From positions 6,627,001-6,691,000 of the forward strand of contig NZ_OBMJ01000001.1 of NCBI RefSeq assembly GCF_900199205.1: a DNA stretch of 64,000 bases, given 5' to 3'. A program made the position numbers and the translations under genes. The notes under the pieces were generated by a model that was not told where the DNA came from, did no database searches, and saw only the letters and a program-made list of their open reading frames with translations. Position 1 is the first letter of the stretch; every line of letters begins with the position of its first letter. Origin of the DNA: Streptomyces sp. 1331.2. Its GTDB lineage: Bacteria; Actinomycetota; Actinomycetes; Streptomycetales; Streptomycetaceae. Positions 42,015-51,177 of this stretch are shown piece after piece.

Positions 42015-43259
42015 ATGCAGACCACGAAGACCGCGAAGACCACCCCCGCCCCCACGCTGATGGACGGCTTCCGTCCCGAGTGGACCCAGGACCCGTACGG
42101 CCTCTACCGGATCCTCCGCGAGCGCGGCCCGGTCTACTGGGACGACATGATGCGCGCCTGGGTGGTGCTCGACCACGCCGACATCAGCAAGCTGGGCCGC
42201 GACGAGCGGCTGTCCGGCGCCCGCGTGGGCGACTTCCACGCCTCGCTGCCGCCCGCCGCCCAAGCCGAGATGGAGCCGCTGGCGCACACCCTCTCGGACA
42301 TGATGCTGTTCAACGAGCCGCCCAGGCACACCCGGCTGCGCGGCCTGATCAAGCCCGGGCTCACCCCGCGCTTCATCCGCTCCATGCGGCCCGTCATCCA
42401 GGACCTCGCCGACTCCCTGCTCGACCGCGTGATGGAGCAGGGCCGCTTCGACGTCGTCGCCGACTACTCCGAGCCGCTGGCCCGCGGCATGATCGCCTCG
42501 CTGGCCGGCGTCCCGGACGACGCGGCGCACCTGCTGGAGGACTGGCAGAGCCTGCTGCACGAGCTGTTCAGCCAGTCCACCCGCGAGTTCGGCCGGCTGG
42601 AGGGCCTGCGCACCGCCTTCGACCTGGTCGCCGAGCGCCGCCGGGCCGGCGTCGCCACCGACCGCTTCAGCGAGATGATCGCCGGTCAGATCGCCAAGGA
42701 GGACTTCACCGACGACGAGGTGTACGCCAACTTCCTGCTCCTGATCGACGCCGGACAGGCCACCACCACCCACCTGATCGCCAACGCCGTCCTCGCCCTG
42801 ATCCGCAACCCCGACCAGGCGGAGCGGCTGCGCCGCGACCCGGAGCTGTCCGCCAACGCCGCGCACGAGTTCCTGCGCTACGACAGCTCGGTGCAGTTCA
42901 CCACCCGGATCGCCACCGAGCCGATCGAGGTGGGCGGCGTGCGGATCGAGGAGAACCAGTCGGTCATCCTGGTCCTGGGCGCCGGCAACCGCGACCCGCT
43001 GCGCTACGAGGACCCGGACACCCTGGACGTCGGCCGCCGGGCCAACGACCAGCTCTCCTTCGGGCACGGCATCCACTACTGCCTGGGTGCGGCGCTTTCC
43101 CTCGCCGAGATCGACATCGCGATCTCCACGCTGCTGCGCCGCACCGAGGACCTGCGGCTGGTGAACCCCGAGGTGGACTGGCTCGACAGCATCAACTTCC
43201 GCTTCCTGCGCAACCTCCCGGTGGAGTTCCGGCAAAGCGGGGCCGGGGCCGGGGCCTGA
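42015..43259 (+). CDS. Cytochrome P450 (cluster tailoring oxygenase 1)
   Basis: This 414-residue bacterial soluble P450 has an I-helix motif AGQATTT in place of AGHET, the ExxR helix (EFLRYDSS) and heme-binding FGHGIHYCLGAAL with Cys356 as thiolate ligand. It is class I and needs a ferredoxin and reductase, which are encoded at 48.9-50.3 kb. It lies 173 bp after the aminotransferase gene. Possible jobs are beta-hydroxylation of a carrier-bound residue or aryl cross-linking of the two predicted tyrosines; the sequence does not decide. Confidence 0.92.
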   Translation: MQTTKTAKTTPAPTLMDGFRPEWTQDPYGLYRILRERGPVYWDDMMRAWVVLDHADISKLGRDERLSGARVGDFHASLPPAAQAEMEPLAHTLSDMMLFNEPPRHTRLRGLIKPGLTPRFIRSMRPVIQDLADSLLDRVMEQGRFDVVADYSEPLARGMIASLAGVPDDAAHLLEDWQSLLHELFSQSTREFGRLEGLRTAFDLVAERRRAGVATDRFSEMIAGQIAKEDFTDDEVYANFLLLIDAGQATTTHLIANAVLALIRNPDQAERLRRDPELSANAAHEFLRYDSSVQFTTRIATEPIEVGGVRIEENQSVILVLGAGNRDPLRYEDPDTLDVGRRANDQLSFGHGIHYCLGAALSLAEIDIAISTLLRRTEDLRLVNPEVDWLDSINFRFLRNLPVEFRQSGAGAGA

Positions 43260-43394
43260 CGGAGTGCCTGGTCGGGATGCCCGCGGGCGGCCGCTATCCG
43301 CGCCCCCGCGGGCGGCGGTTATCGGGCGGATATCGGCGACTGCGACGCTCGTCACACCGCAGCACACCGGACCACACCGACCCAGGAGAATGAC

Positions 43395-43640
43395 ATGAAG
43401 AGCGTCCGCAACCGCATCGCCGTCCGCCTGAGCGTCGTCGCGCTGACCGTGCTCGGCGGTGCGGCGGCCGTCGCGGCGGTGTCGGACCCCGGCGCGGCAG
43501 CCCCCGCCGGGGTGACGGTCTCGGTCGCCGACGGCGCCTCCGGCGGCGGCACCCCGGCGCCGACCACCACCCCGCCGGGCACCCCCGGCGACGTCTGGAA
43601 CAACACCTCCTCCGTCACCCCGCCGAAGGTCATCTCCTGA
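43395..43640 (+). CDS. Small secreted peptide of unknown function
   Basis: This 81-residue product has a clear signal peptide (KSVRNRIAVRL, then a hydrophobic SVVALTVLGGAAAVAAV). The mature part is about 45 residues rich in Gly, Thr and Pro, ending in GDVWNNTSSVTPPKVIS. AGGAG precedes the ATG at 43395. It is the last gene on the plus strand before the convergent AfsR-type regulator, 135 bp after the P450. It has no cysteines and no known family. It could be a secreted marker peptide or a substrate of cluster enzymes. Confidence 0.6.
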   Translation: MKSVRNRIAVRLSVVALTVLGGAAAVAAVSDPGAAAPAGVTVSVADGASGGGTPAPTTTPPGTPGDVWNNTSSVTPPKVIS

Positions 43641-43676
43641 CCCCGCCCTTCTGACCCAGCCCGGCACCCCGCCCGG

Positions 43677-46664
43677 CTACCCGGCCGCCGACTCCGCGGC
43701 CCCCGCCGCGTCCAGGTCGGCCAGCAGGGCGCGGACCAGCTCGCCGTCGGGCAGCTCCAGCCGGTCGAACAGCGCCTCGGCCTCGGTCAGGTGCTCCCGC
43801 GCCTCCGCGATCCGGCCGCGGTCGGCCAGCGCCCGCGCCAGCACCACCAGCGCGTGCGCCCGGTCCCGGTCGGCGGTCAGCGCCTCGCACTCCGCCACCG
43901 CCTGCCGCGCCCCCGTCACCGCCTCGGCGCCGCGGCCCAGCCGGCGCAGGGTGTCCGCCAGCCGGTAGCGGGCCTGGGCCTCGCGCAGCGCGAGGCCCGC
44001 GGAGCGGCAGAGCTCCAGGCACTCCCGGAAAGTGGCCGCCGCCTCCTGGTAGGACTCGCACTGGTGGGCGGCGAGGCCCAGCACGAACAGCGCGTACGAG
44101 ACCCCCGGCAGGTCCTCCTCGGCGCGCAGGGCGGGCAGCAGCTCCCGGCAGACCCGCGCCCCCTCGGCGGGCGCGCCGCCGCGCACCCGGGCCATCGCCG
44201 CGTTGAGCAGGGTGACGGTCCGCCCGGTGTGGTGGCCCAGCGCGACGGCCAGTTCGTGGGCCTCCTCGCACAGCCGTACCGCCTCCTCGAAGCGGTGCTG
44301 GAACTGGGCGAGGAGGCCGAGGTCGTTGAGCACCTGCTGGAGGATCACCCGGTCGCCGACCTCCCGGCAGGCCTCGGCCGCCCGGCGGCAGTGCTCGGTG
44401 GCCTCGCCCAGCCGGGTCGCCTGGACGGCGAGGTTGCCCCGGATGAACTCGGCCCGGCCCAGCGAGTGCCGGTCGGCCCGCCCGGTGGCGGCGGCGGAGA
44501 CCGCCGCGGCGGCCACCGCCAGCCGCTCGTAGCGCGGGTCGGCGTCGAAGGGGCAGAGCGCGATCAGCAGGTCGGCGGCGGTCCGCAGGTCCTGCGCCGA
44601 GCCGTCGGGCGCCGTCGCGGCCTGCATCGCGGCGATCGCCGTGTCGAACTCCTCGCCCACCCAGCGGGCGGCCGCGCGCGGGGTGTCGAAGCGCAGCCCG
44701 GCCAGCGCCGGGGTGCGCAGCGCGGAGCCGATCGGGTCGCCGGGGACGACCTGCTGGAAGGCGGCGGTCGCGGTGGCGAGCAGGAAGTCCAGCTGCCGGC
44801 TGAGCGCCGTCGCGGAGTCCACCGCGTCGTCCGGCTCGGTGAGTTGGGATGCGAACACCCGCAGCAGCTCGTGGTAGCGGTAGCGGCCGGCGTGGGTCTC
44901 GCTGACCATGCCGGCGTCGACCAGGGCCTCCAGCAGGTCCTCGGCCCGGCGCTGCTCCACGCCCAGGACGACGGCCGCGACCGGCACCCCGATGTCCGGC
45001 CGGCTCACTGCGGCGACCACCCGGAACGCGGTCGCCTGCTCCGGGGTCAGCTGCCGGTAGCCCCATTCGAAGGCGCTGGCCACCGCGAGGTCGCCGATCT
45101 GCAGTTCGGACATCCGGTGCTGTTCGGCGGCCAGCCGGTCGGCGAGCCGGGCCACCGACCAGGACGGGCGGGAGGCGAGCCGGGAGGCGACGATCCGGAT
45201 GGCCAGCGGGAGGCGGCCGCAGTAGCGGATCAGTTCGCCGGCGGCCGCCGGGTCGGCGTCGATCCGGTCGTCGCCGGCGGCCTGCGCCAGCATGCCGGTG
45301 GCCTCGTCCACGCTGAACACGTCGAGGTCGACCTGGACGGCGGTGGCGAGCCCGAAGAGTCTGGTCCGGCTGGTGACCAGGACGGCGCAGCGGGCCGAGC
45401 CGGGCAGCAGGGGTCTGACCTGGGCCGCGTCCCGGGCGTTGTCCAGCAGGATCAGCACCCGCCGCCCGTCGAGCAGGGAGCGGAACAGCCGGGAGCGGTC
45501 CTCCAGGGTCTCGGGCACGGCGCCGGGGGCGACGCCCAGGGCGGTGAGGAAGCTGACCAGGAGCACGCCGGGCTGGGCCGGTTTGGGCTGGTCGCCGCGC
45601 AGGTCGGCGTAGAGCTGGCCGTCCGGGAACCCGGCGCGCAACCGGTGCGCGACGCGCAGGGCGACGGTGGTCTTGCCGACCCCGCCCATGCCGGAGATCG
45701 CCGCGATCGGCAGCACGGTGTGGCCGGCGGTGTCCTGGACGGCCTTGCCGAGCGCCGTGTGCAGCGCCGCCAGTTCGTCCTCGCGGCCGGTGAAGTCGGC
45801 GATATCGGCGGGCAGTTGGGCCGGGACCGGGACGGCCGGGGCGGTTCCGGTGGCAGTCCGGGCGGTGACCGAGGGCTCCGGTTCGGGCGGGGCGGCGGGC
45901 AGCAGCGAGGGGTCGTTGCGCAGGATCCGCTGGTGCATCGCCCGCAGCTCCGGGCCCGGGTCGATGCCGAGTTCGGCCGCAAGCAGCCGGCGGACCCGTT
46001 CGAACACGGCCAGCGCGTCGGCCTGCCGTCCGCTCTGGTAGAGCCCGCGCATCAGCAGCACGTACGGGCGTTCGCGCAGCGGGTGGTCGGCGTTCAGCTC
46101 GCGCAGCACCGGGACGGCGCGGCCCGGCACGCCCAGCTCCAGGTCCAGGCCGCACTTCTCCTCCAGCAGGCTGATCCGCAGGTCCTCCAGGCGAGCGCGG
46201 TGCTGCTCGGCGAGCGGGCCGGGGATGCCGGCCAGCGGTTCGCCGTACCAGAGGTCCAGGGCCTCGTCGAGCAGCTGCCGGGCCCGCGGGTGGTCCTCGG
46301 CCTTCCTGGTCGCGGCGAGCGCGGCGGCGGCCAGCGACTCGACCCGGACGGCGTCCACGTTCTCGGCGGGCAGCACCGTCCGGTAGCCGTCGCCCACCGA
46401 GGTGAGGACGACCGGTGCGCTGCGGTCGCGTTCGAGCGCCTTGCGCCAGCGCCAGGCGTAGGTGCGCAGCATGGCCGAGGCGCTGGCGGGTGCGGTGGGC
46501 CCCCAGACGGCCTCGATCAGCTCGCCCGCGCTGGCGGCGCGGCCGTCGCGCAGCAGCAGAGCGGCCATCATGGCCTGTTGCAGCGGCGAGCCGACGACCA
46601 GGCCCTCCTCGTCCCGGTGCGCCGCCATCGGTCCGAGCAGGCGGAAGCGGATGGGCTGGATCAT
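43677..46664 (-). CDS. AfsR/SARP-family transcriptional regulator
   Basis: This 995-residue regulator has the AfsR layout. A winged-helix OmpR-like domain spans residues 1-100 (IRFRLLGPMAAHRDEEGLVV), and a bacterial transcriptional activation domain spans about 100-260 (DLWYGEPLAGIPGPLAEQHR). An NB-ARC ATPase follows with Walker A GMGGVGKTTVAL near residue 325 and MGYRQL-type motifs near 530. A C-terminal tetratricopeptide region spans about 700-990. SARP activators bind direct repeats near -35 regions of biosynthetic operons; candidate repeats are seen at 23413-23456 and 17667-17693. A GGGGGGA site precedes the ATG. Confidence 0.93.
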   Translation of the reverse strand: MIQPIRFRLLGPMAAHRDEEGLVVGSPLQQAMMAALLLRDGRAASAGELIEAVWGPTAPASASAMLRTYAWRWRKALERDRSAPVVLTSVGDGYRTVLPAENVDAVRVESLAAAALAATRKAEDHPRARQLLDEALDLWYGEPLAGIPGPLAEQHRARLEDLRISLLEEKCGLDLELGVPGRAVPVLRELNADHPLRERPYVLLMRGLYQSGRQADALAVFERVRRLLAAELGIDPGPELRAMHQRILRNDPSLLPAAPPEPEPSVTARTATGTAPAVPVPAQLPADIADFTGREDELAALHTALGKAVQDTAGHTVLPIAAISGMGGVGKTTVALRVAHRLRAGFPDGQLYADLRGDQPKPAQPGVLLVSFLTALGVAPGAVPETLEDRSRLFRSLLDGRRVLILLDNARDAAQVRPLLPGSARCAVLVTSRTRLFGLATAVQVDLDVFSVDEATGMLAQAAGDDRIDADPAAAGELIRYCGRLPLAIRIVASRLASRPSWSVARLADRLAAEQHRMSELQIGDLAVASAFEWGYRQLTPEQATAFRVVAAVSRPDIGVPVAAVVLGVEQRRAEDLLEALVDAGMVSETHAGRYRYHELLRVFASQLTEPDDAVDSATALSRQLDFLLATATAAFQQVVPGDPIGSALRTPALAGLRFDTPRAAARWVGEEFDTAIAAMQAATAPDGSAQDLRTAADLLIALCPFDADPRYERLAVAAAAVSAAATGRADRHSLGRAEFIRGNLAVQATRLGEATEHCRRAAEACREVGDRVILQQVLNDLGLLAQFQHRFEEAVRLCEEAHELAVALGHHTGRTVTLLNAAMARVRGGAPAEGARVCRELLPALRAEEDLPGVSYALFVLGLAAHQCESYQEAAATFRECLELCRSAGLALREAQARYRLADTLRRLGRGAEAVTGARQAVAECEALTADRDRAHALVVLARALADRGRIAEAREHLTEAEALFDRLELPDGELVRALLADLDAAGAAESAAG

Positions 46665-46871
46665 GAGTGACAGTCCCCCCTAGAACTGATTCCCCTGAGC
46701 GGCGCGCAACCCCCGGTCGTCCTGACCTGCGCGGTTCCTCCGGTGCGGCAGCTGCTGCTGCGCACGAGGAAGATAGTCGCCGCAAGAAGCCACGGACCGG
46801 AAGAGGTGCGGGTTCAGCTGTTCCGTGTCGCCCGCCCGGGGCGGGGCGGGGGAGGGGGATCCGGAGGCCGG
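46665..46871 (-). promoter_or_regulatory. Upstream region of the AfsR-type gene
   Basis: This 207-bp gap between two minus-strand genes should contain the AfsR-type promoter. A TATCTT-like -10 element occurs on the minus strand near 46773. No strong palindrome was seen. Confidence 0.3.
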
Positions 46872-47396
46872 TCAGGCCCCCGGCGGGTCCTCGCGGGTGG
46901 GATCCGCGTCGTCCTCGGCGAGGGCCGTCGCGCGGACCCCGTGGACGTAGCGCTCCACCAGGTGGCGCAGGACGGAGACCGTGGCGGCGACGTCCGACTC
47001 CGGGATGCCGTCCAGGGCGGCGGTGAGGCCGGTGATGTTGGCCTGTTTCAGGCGTCCGAGCAGCGCGCGCCCCTCGGCGGTCAGCTCGACCTGGCGGGCT
47101 CGCCGGTCCGCGGCGTCCGGGGTGCGCTCCACCAGCTGCTGGCTCTGCAGCCGGTCGATCTGCCGGGTGACGTGCGAGGACTTGACCAGCAGCCGGGCGG
47201 CCAGGTCGCCGACCCGGCTGGCGCCCTGCGTCTCGGCGAGTGCGCGCAGCAGGTAGACGTCCGAGCGGGCCGCCGTGATGCCGGCCCGGGCGGTCTGCCG
47301 TTCGTGCTCCTGGGAGCGGGTGAGCAGGTAGGCCAGCGAGGCCAGCACGGCCTCCAGGTCGGAGGTGGCGGTCCGATGATCGGTGGCGTCCGGCAT
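46872..47396 (-). CDS. MarR-family transcriptional regulator
   Basis: This 174-residue protein has a winged helix-turn-helix core, ASRVGDLAARLLVKSSHVTR followed by the wing TPDAADRRARQVELT. This is the MarR pattern of a dimeric repressor released by small aromatic ligands. It is divergent from the second P450 gene with 184 bp between, so it most likely represses that gene and itself. A TACAGT box 6 nt before the ATG suggests a leaderless message. Confidence 0.88.
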   Translation of the reverse strand: MPDATDHRTATSDLEAVLASLAYLLTRSQEHERQTARAGITAARSDVYLLRALAETQGASRVGDLAARLLVKSSHVTRQIDRLQSQQLVERTPDAADRRARQVELTAEGRALLGRLKQANITGLTAALDGIPESDVAATVSVLRHLVERYVHGVRATALAEDDADPTREDPPGA

Positions 47397-47580
47397 GGGG
47401 GAACTGTAGCGATCCGGTGCGGGGTGCGGCTGCGGTGCCGACCGGTGACTGCTTTTCGGACAGATTCGGCCGTCACCCGGCAGGCCCTTTCGGCGCCACG
47501 GACCGCGAGTTAGCGTGACGGTGAGTTAGTTGCTTAGGGCATGTAAATGGTTCGGAACCGCTCCGCGAAGGGAGCCCCTG
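47397..47580. promoter_or_regulatory. Divergent promoter region with GAGTTAG repeats
   Basis: GAGTTAG occurs at 47507-47513 and 47523-47529 (16 bp apart), and a related TTGCTTAG follows. On the minus strand TACAGT (47408-47403) is a good -10 box for the MarR gene. The repeats are candidate MarR sites controlling the P450 operon. GAAGGGAG is the P450 ribosome binding site. Confidence 0.45.
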
Positions 47581-48789
47581 ATGGCCACTGCCGCTCACAC
47601 CCCCCGCTCCGCCCACCCCGTCCACCCCGCCGCCCGCGGCGGCTGCCCCTTCGACCCGCCGCCCGCCTACCGCCAGGCCCAGCAGGACGAGCCGGTCAGC
47701 CGGGTGACCCTGTGGGACGGCACCCCCACCTGGCTGGTCACCCGCCACGAGGAGGTCAAGGCGGTGCTCGGCGACGCCCGCTTCAGCTCGGACTCCACCC
47801 GCGCCGGCTTCCCGTTCGTCAGCGCCGGCACCCGGCAGCTGAGCACCGGTCAGCCCACCTTCATCCGGATGGACGACCCGGAACACGCCCGGCTGCGCCG
47901 GATGCTCACCGGCGAGTTCATGATCAAGAAGGTCGAGGCGCTGCGCCCCGAGATCCAACGCATCGCCGACGACCTGCTGGACCGGATGACCGCCGGACGC
48001 ACCTCCGGCGACCTGCTCCGCGAGTTCGCGCTCCCGCTGCCCTCCCTCGTCATCTGCCTGCTGCTCGGAGTCCCGTACCAGGACCACGACTTCTTCCAGG
48101 AGTGCAGCCGCGTCCTGCTCCGCCGCGACTCCTCGGCCGAGGAGGTCGAAGCCGCCCAGCGGAGACTGGCCGACTACCTGGTCGGGCTCACCGACTCCAA
48201 GCGGACCGACCCCGACGACGGCATCCTCAGCCGCCTGGTCGCCCGCGGCGAACTGGACAGCCGGGAGATCGGCGCGATGGGCCGCCTGCTGCTCGTCGCC
48301 GGACACGAGACCACGGCCAACATGACCGCGCTGTCCGTCCTCGCCCTGCTGCGCAACCCCGACCAGCTCGCCCACCTGCGCGCGCACCCCGAGTCCGTGG
48401 CCGGCGCGGTCGAGGAACTGCTGCGCTACCTGACCATCGTGCACTCCGGACTGACCCGGGTCGCCACCGAGGACGTCACCGTGGCCGGGGTGCGGATCGG
48501 CGCCGGGGAGGGCGTGATCTGCATGGTCAACACCGCCAACCGGGACGAGCAGGAGTTCCCCGACGGCGACGCCCTCGACCTGACCCGCGACGCCCGCCGT
48601 CACCTGGCCTTCGGCTTCGGCGTCCACCAGTGCCTGGGCCAGCCGCTCGCCCGCCTGGAACTGCAGATCGCCCTGAACACCGTCCTGCGGCGGCTGCCCG
48701 AACTGCGCCTGGCCGTCCCGTTCGAGTCCATCCGCTACCGCGGCGAGATGCTCGTCTACGGCGTCCACGAGCTGCCCGTCGCCTGGTGA
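47581..48789 (+). CDS. Cytochrome P450, CYP105-like
   Basis: This 402-residue P450 has canonical features: RMDDPEHARLRRMLTGEF near the B/C region, I-helix AGHETTANM, ExxR in EELLRYLT, and heme loop FGFGVHQCLGQPLARLE with Cys351. The CYP105 group in streptomycetes oxidises xenobiotics and natural products and is usually paired with a small ferredoxin, as here. It forms an operon with the ferredoxin (71 bp) and reductase (4-bp overlap). The divergent MarR regulator points to inducible control. Confidence 0.93.
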   Translation: MATAAHTPRSAHPVHPAARGGCPFDPPPAYRQAQQDEPVSRVTLWDGTPTWLVTRHEEVKAVLGDARFSSDSTRAGFPFVSAGTRQLSTGQPTFIRMDDPEHARLRRMLTGEFMIKKVEALRPEIQRIADDLLDRMTAGRTSGDLLREFALPLPSLVICLLLGVPYQDHDFFQECSRVLLRRDSSAEEVEAAQRRLADYLVGLTDSKRTDPDDGILSRLVARGELDSREIGAMGRLLLVAGHETTANMTALSVLALLRNPDQLAHLRAHPESVAGAVEELLRYLTIVHSGLTRVATEDVTVAGVRIGAGEGVICMVNTANRDEQEFPDGDALDLTRDARRHLAFGFGVHQCLGQPLARLELQIALNTVLRRLPELRLAVPFESIRYRGEMLVYGVHELPVAW

Positions 48790-48860
48790 CCACCGGCACC
48801 CAGGACCCACCCGGGCCCACCCGGGCCCATCCGGCCATCGCTCCGAAGGGAACCGCCCCC

Positions 48861-49058
48861 ATGCTCGTCCACATCGACCAGGAGAAGTGCTGCGGCGCCG
48901 GCAGCTGCGTGCTCGCCGCCCCCGAGGTCTTCGACCAGCGGGACGAGGACGGCATCGTCGTCCTCCTCGACGCCGAACCCCCGGCCGACATCCACCAGGC
49001 CGTCCGGGACGCCGCCGCGGTCTGCCCCGCCGCCGCGATCCGGCTGGAGGAGGCGTGA
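48861..49058 (+). CDS. [3Fe-4S] ferredoxin
   Basis: This 65-residue ferredoxin is of the small P450-partner type. Cysteines C10, C16 and C55 fit a three-iron cluster, with the motif CxxAxxC (C10-C11-G-A13-G-S-C16) followed by the distal CP. It passes electrons from the reductase encoded next to the P450, and possibly to the first P450 too. GAAGGGAACC precedes the ATG. Confidence 0.93.
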   Translation: MLVHIDQEKCCGAGSCVLAAPEVFDQRDEDGIVVLLDAEPPADIHQAVRDAAAVCPAAAIRLEEA

Positions 49059-50254
49059 GCGCACTGAGCGCGGTCGCCGTCGTCGGCGCCGGCGCAGCGG
49101 GACTGCACACCGCCGAAGCGCTGCGCCGGGCCGGCTACGACGGCCGCCTCACCCTGATCGGGGCCGAGGCCGAGCCGCCGTACGACCGACCGCCGCTCTC
49201 CAAACACCTGCTCGGCGGGCAGTGGACGCCCGAGCGGCTGACCCTGCGGGCCCCGCAGGCGCTGGACGACCTCGACCTGGACCTGCGCCTGGGGGTCCGG
49301 GCCGAACGCCTCGACCGGCGGGAGCGGACGGTGCAGCTGTCCGACGGCGGGCGGGTGCGGTGCGAGGCCGTCGTCCTCGCCACCGGCGTCCGACCCCGCC
49401 GGCTGCCCGGCGCCGAGCAGCCGACAGCCGGCGCCCACGTGCTGCGCACCCTCGCCGACGCCCTCGCCCTGCGCGCCGAACTCCACGCAGGTGCAAGGCT
49501 GTTGGTGGTCGGCGGCGGCCTGCTCGGCGCCGAGGCGGCGGCCACCGCCGTCGAGCTCGGTGCCGAGGTGACCTGGCTGGTGTCCACCGCCGCACCCCTG
49601 GCCGGCGTCCTCGGCGCCGAGACGGCCGCGCTGCTGACCGGCCTGCACCGCGAGCACGGGGTGCGGATCCGGCAGGGCACGGCCACGGAGCTCGTCCGGC
49701 ACCGCGGCCGGGCCGCCGGCGTACGGCTCACGGACGGCACCGAACTCACCGCCGACGTCGTCCTGATGGCCATCGGATCCGTGCCGGACACCGCATGGCT
49801 GGCCGACAGCGGCGTCCGGCTCGACGACGGCGTGGTCTGCGACGTCCACTGCGCCGCCGGCCCCGGCGTCTGGGCCGCCGGCGACGCCGCCGCCTGGCCC
49901 GACCCCCGCACCGGGCGCCTGCGCCGCCTCGAACAGCGCACCAACGCCACCGAACAGGCGCAGTGCGTCGCCCGCAACCTGCTGGCCGGCCAGGACGGCG
50001 CCCGCCAGCCCTACGAACCGGTCCCGTACCTGTGGACCGACCAGTACGGGCTGCGCATCCAGGCCTTCGGCAGCCCGGGCGACGCCGACCGCTTCGAGCC
50101 CGTCGACGGCAGCCTCGCGGAGCGCCGCTACGCCGCCGCCTGCGTACGCGACGGGCACGTCCACGGCGCGGTGGGCATCGCCTCCGCCCGGGCACTGCGG
50201 CAGCTGCGCGCCCAGGTCGCGGTGCACGCACCGTGGCACGGCGCCCCGGCCTGA
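49055..50254 (+). CDS. FAD-dependent ferredoxin reductase
   Basis: This 399-residue NAD(P)H:ferredoxin reductase is of the putidaredoxin-reductase type. It has the N-terminal FAD motif VVGAGAAGLHTAEALRRAGY, a PPYDRPPLSKHLL segment, a second nucleotide motif LLVVGGGLLGAEAA for NAD(P)H, and AAGDAAAW near the flavin. The GTG start overlaps the ferredoxin stop (GTGA), so the two are made together. It completes the electron chain for the cluster P450s. Confidence 0.93.
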   Translation: MSALSAVAVVGAGAAGLHTAEALRRAGYDGRLTLIGAEAEPPYDRPPLSKHLLGGQWTPERLTLRAPQALDDLDLDLRLGVRAERLDRRERTVQLSDGGRVRCEAVVLATGVRPRRLPGAEQPTAGAHVLRTLADALALRAELHAGARLLVVGGGLLGAEAAATAVELGAEVTWLVSTAAPLAGVLGAETAALLTGLHREHGVRIRQGTATELVRHRGRAAGVRLTDGTELTADVVLMAIGSVPDTAWLADSGVRLDDGVVCDVHCAAGPGVWAAGDAAAWPDPRTGRLRRLEQRTNATEQAQCVARNLLAGQDGARQPYEPVPYLWTDQYGLRIQAFGSPGDADRFEPVDGSLAERRYAAACVRDGHVHGAVGIASARALRQLRAQVAVHAPWHGAPA

Positions 50255-50403
50255 GCCGCGCCCGGCCCGAGGCGGAGTCCGGCCCGGTGCGGCGCGCTCA
50301 CCCGAGTCGGCCAACCGGGTTCGCGGGTCCCCGGGCGCGGTGGGAGCGTCGTCGGTGGGTCGGCCGACCGTCGGCCCGATCCCCGGAAGAAGAGGACAAG
50401 AGC

Positions 50404-50619
50404 ATGTCCAAGCAAGGCCTGAAGGTCTCCGTGCAGGGCGACCTGCCGCCGAAGACGATGGAGCGGATCGCGGACGCCGTGCGGCGCACGGTGCTCGACG
50501 AGGTCGCCGAGCTCGACCTCGCGCCCCCGCTGCGCGAGGTGGCTCCCAACGAGGTGGCCCCCAAGCCGGGCCCGCTGGGCGGCCCGTTCCTGGGAATCAT
50601 CTTCGAGCCGGAGAGGTAG
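50404..50619 (+). CDS. Small conserved-looking peptide of unknown function
   Basis: This 71-residue product starts at the ATG at 50404. It has an amphipathic charged N-terminal half (RIADAVRRTVLDEVAELDLA) and a Pro/Gly-rich C-terminus ending GPLGGPFLGIIFEPER. It has no cysteine and no signal peptide. Its stop codon overlaps the GTG of the next gene, so the two products probably work together. The leader-plus-core look raises the possibility of a RiPP precursor, but no RiPP maturation enzyme is adjacent apart from the P450 system. Confidence 0.6.
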   Translation: MSKQGLKVSVQGDLPPKTMERIADAVRRTVLDEVAELDLAPPLREVAPNEVAPKPGPLGGPFLGIIFEPER

Positions 50620-51095
50620 TGGCCGGGGGAGTGCCCGGGGCGGAGGCCGTCGGCGCGGACACCGGCCGTGCGGACACCGGCCGTGCGCAGGACAGGGGCG
50701 GCACGACCTGCCCCAGCAGCTCCTGCACCCCCGGCCACCTGCTGCTCGGCATCGTCCGGCCGGACGGCAGCGTCGCCGCGCTGCACCCGCCGCTGCCGGT
50801 GACCGCCGGGTTCGCCGAGCGCGCGGCCGCCCCCGGGCTGCGCCCGCCCGAGGCCCGGTTCCGCTTCGCCGGCCCGTGCGTCGAGTCGGCGTGCCGGCAG
50901 TGGGCGCAGGGCCGGTGCTCGCTCGGCGACGCGGTGTCGGAGCTGGGCCGGGCCGAGCGCGCCGAGGACGGCGCGCTCGCACCGCCGCCCTGCGCCGTCC
51001 GGCCGACCTGCCGCTGGTGGGCCCAGGGCGGCGCCGACGCCTGCCGGATCTGCCCGAGCATCGTGCACACCACGAAGACCGTGCACACCACGTAG
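50619..51095 (+). CDS. Cysteine-rich protein with twofold C-R-x-W-A-Q motif
   Basis: This 158-residue cytoplasmic protein is coupled to the 71-residue gene (GTG overlaps TAG). After a short ADTGR tandem repeat it has CPSSSC, then two similar cysteine units: CVESACRQWAQGRC, and CAVRPTCRWWAQ followed by GGADACRICP. Such paired cysteines could hold an iron-sulfur cluster or zinc. The family was not recognised. Both genes follow the ferredoxin reductase by about 150 bp and end at a strong hairpin. Confidence 0.65.
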   Translation: MAGGVPGAEAVGADTGRADTGRAQDRGGTTCPSSSCTPGHLLLGIVRPDGSVAALHPPLPVTAGFAERAAAPGLRPPEARFRFAGPCVESACRQWAQGRCSLGDAVSELGRAERAEDGALAPPPCAVRPTCRWWAQGGADACRICPSIVHTTKTVHTT

Positions 51096-51111
51096 GCGGC
51101 GCCCGCCCGTT

Positions 51112-51143
51112 GTCGGTTCTTCACTCAGGACTGAAGAACCGAC
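51112..51143 (+). terminator. Hairpin terminator, 12-bp arms
   Basis: Perfect arms GTCGGTTCTTCA (51112-51123) and TGAAGAACCGAC (51132-51143) flank an 8-nt loop, 16 nt past the stop of the cysteine-rich gene. Confidence 0.7.
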
Positions 51144-51177
51144 ATTCCCCCGCAGTGCGAGGAGAGGATCACTGCCG

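Noticed and set aside
42015..48789. Definite tyrosine cross-linking P450s
   Set aside because: There is no X-domain in the NRPS and sequence alone cannot separate cross-linking from hydroxylation.
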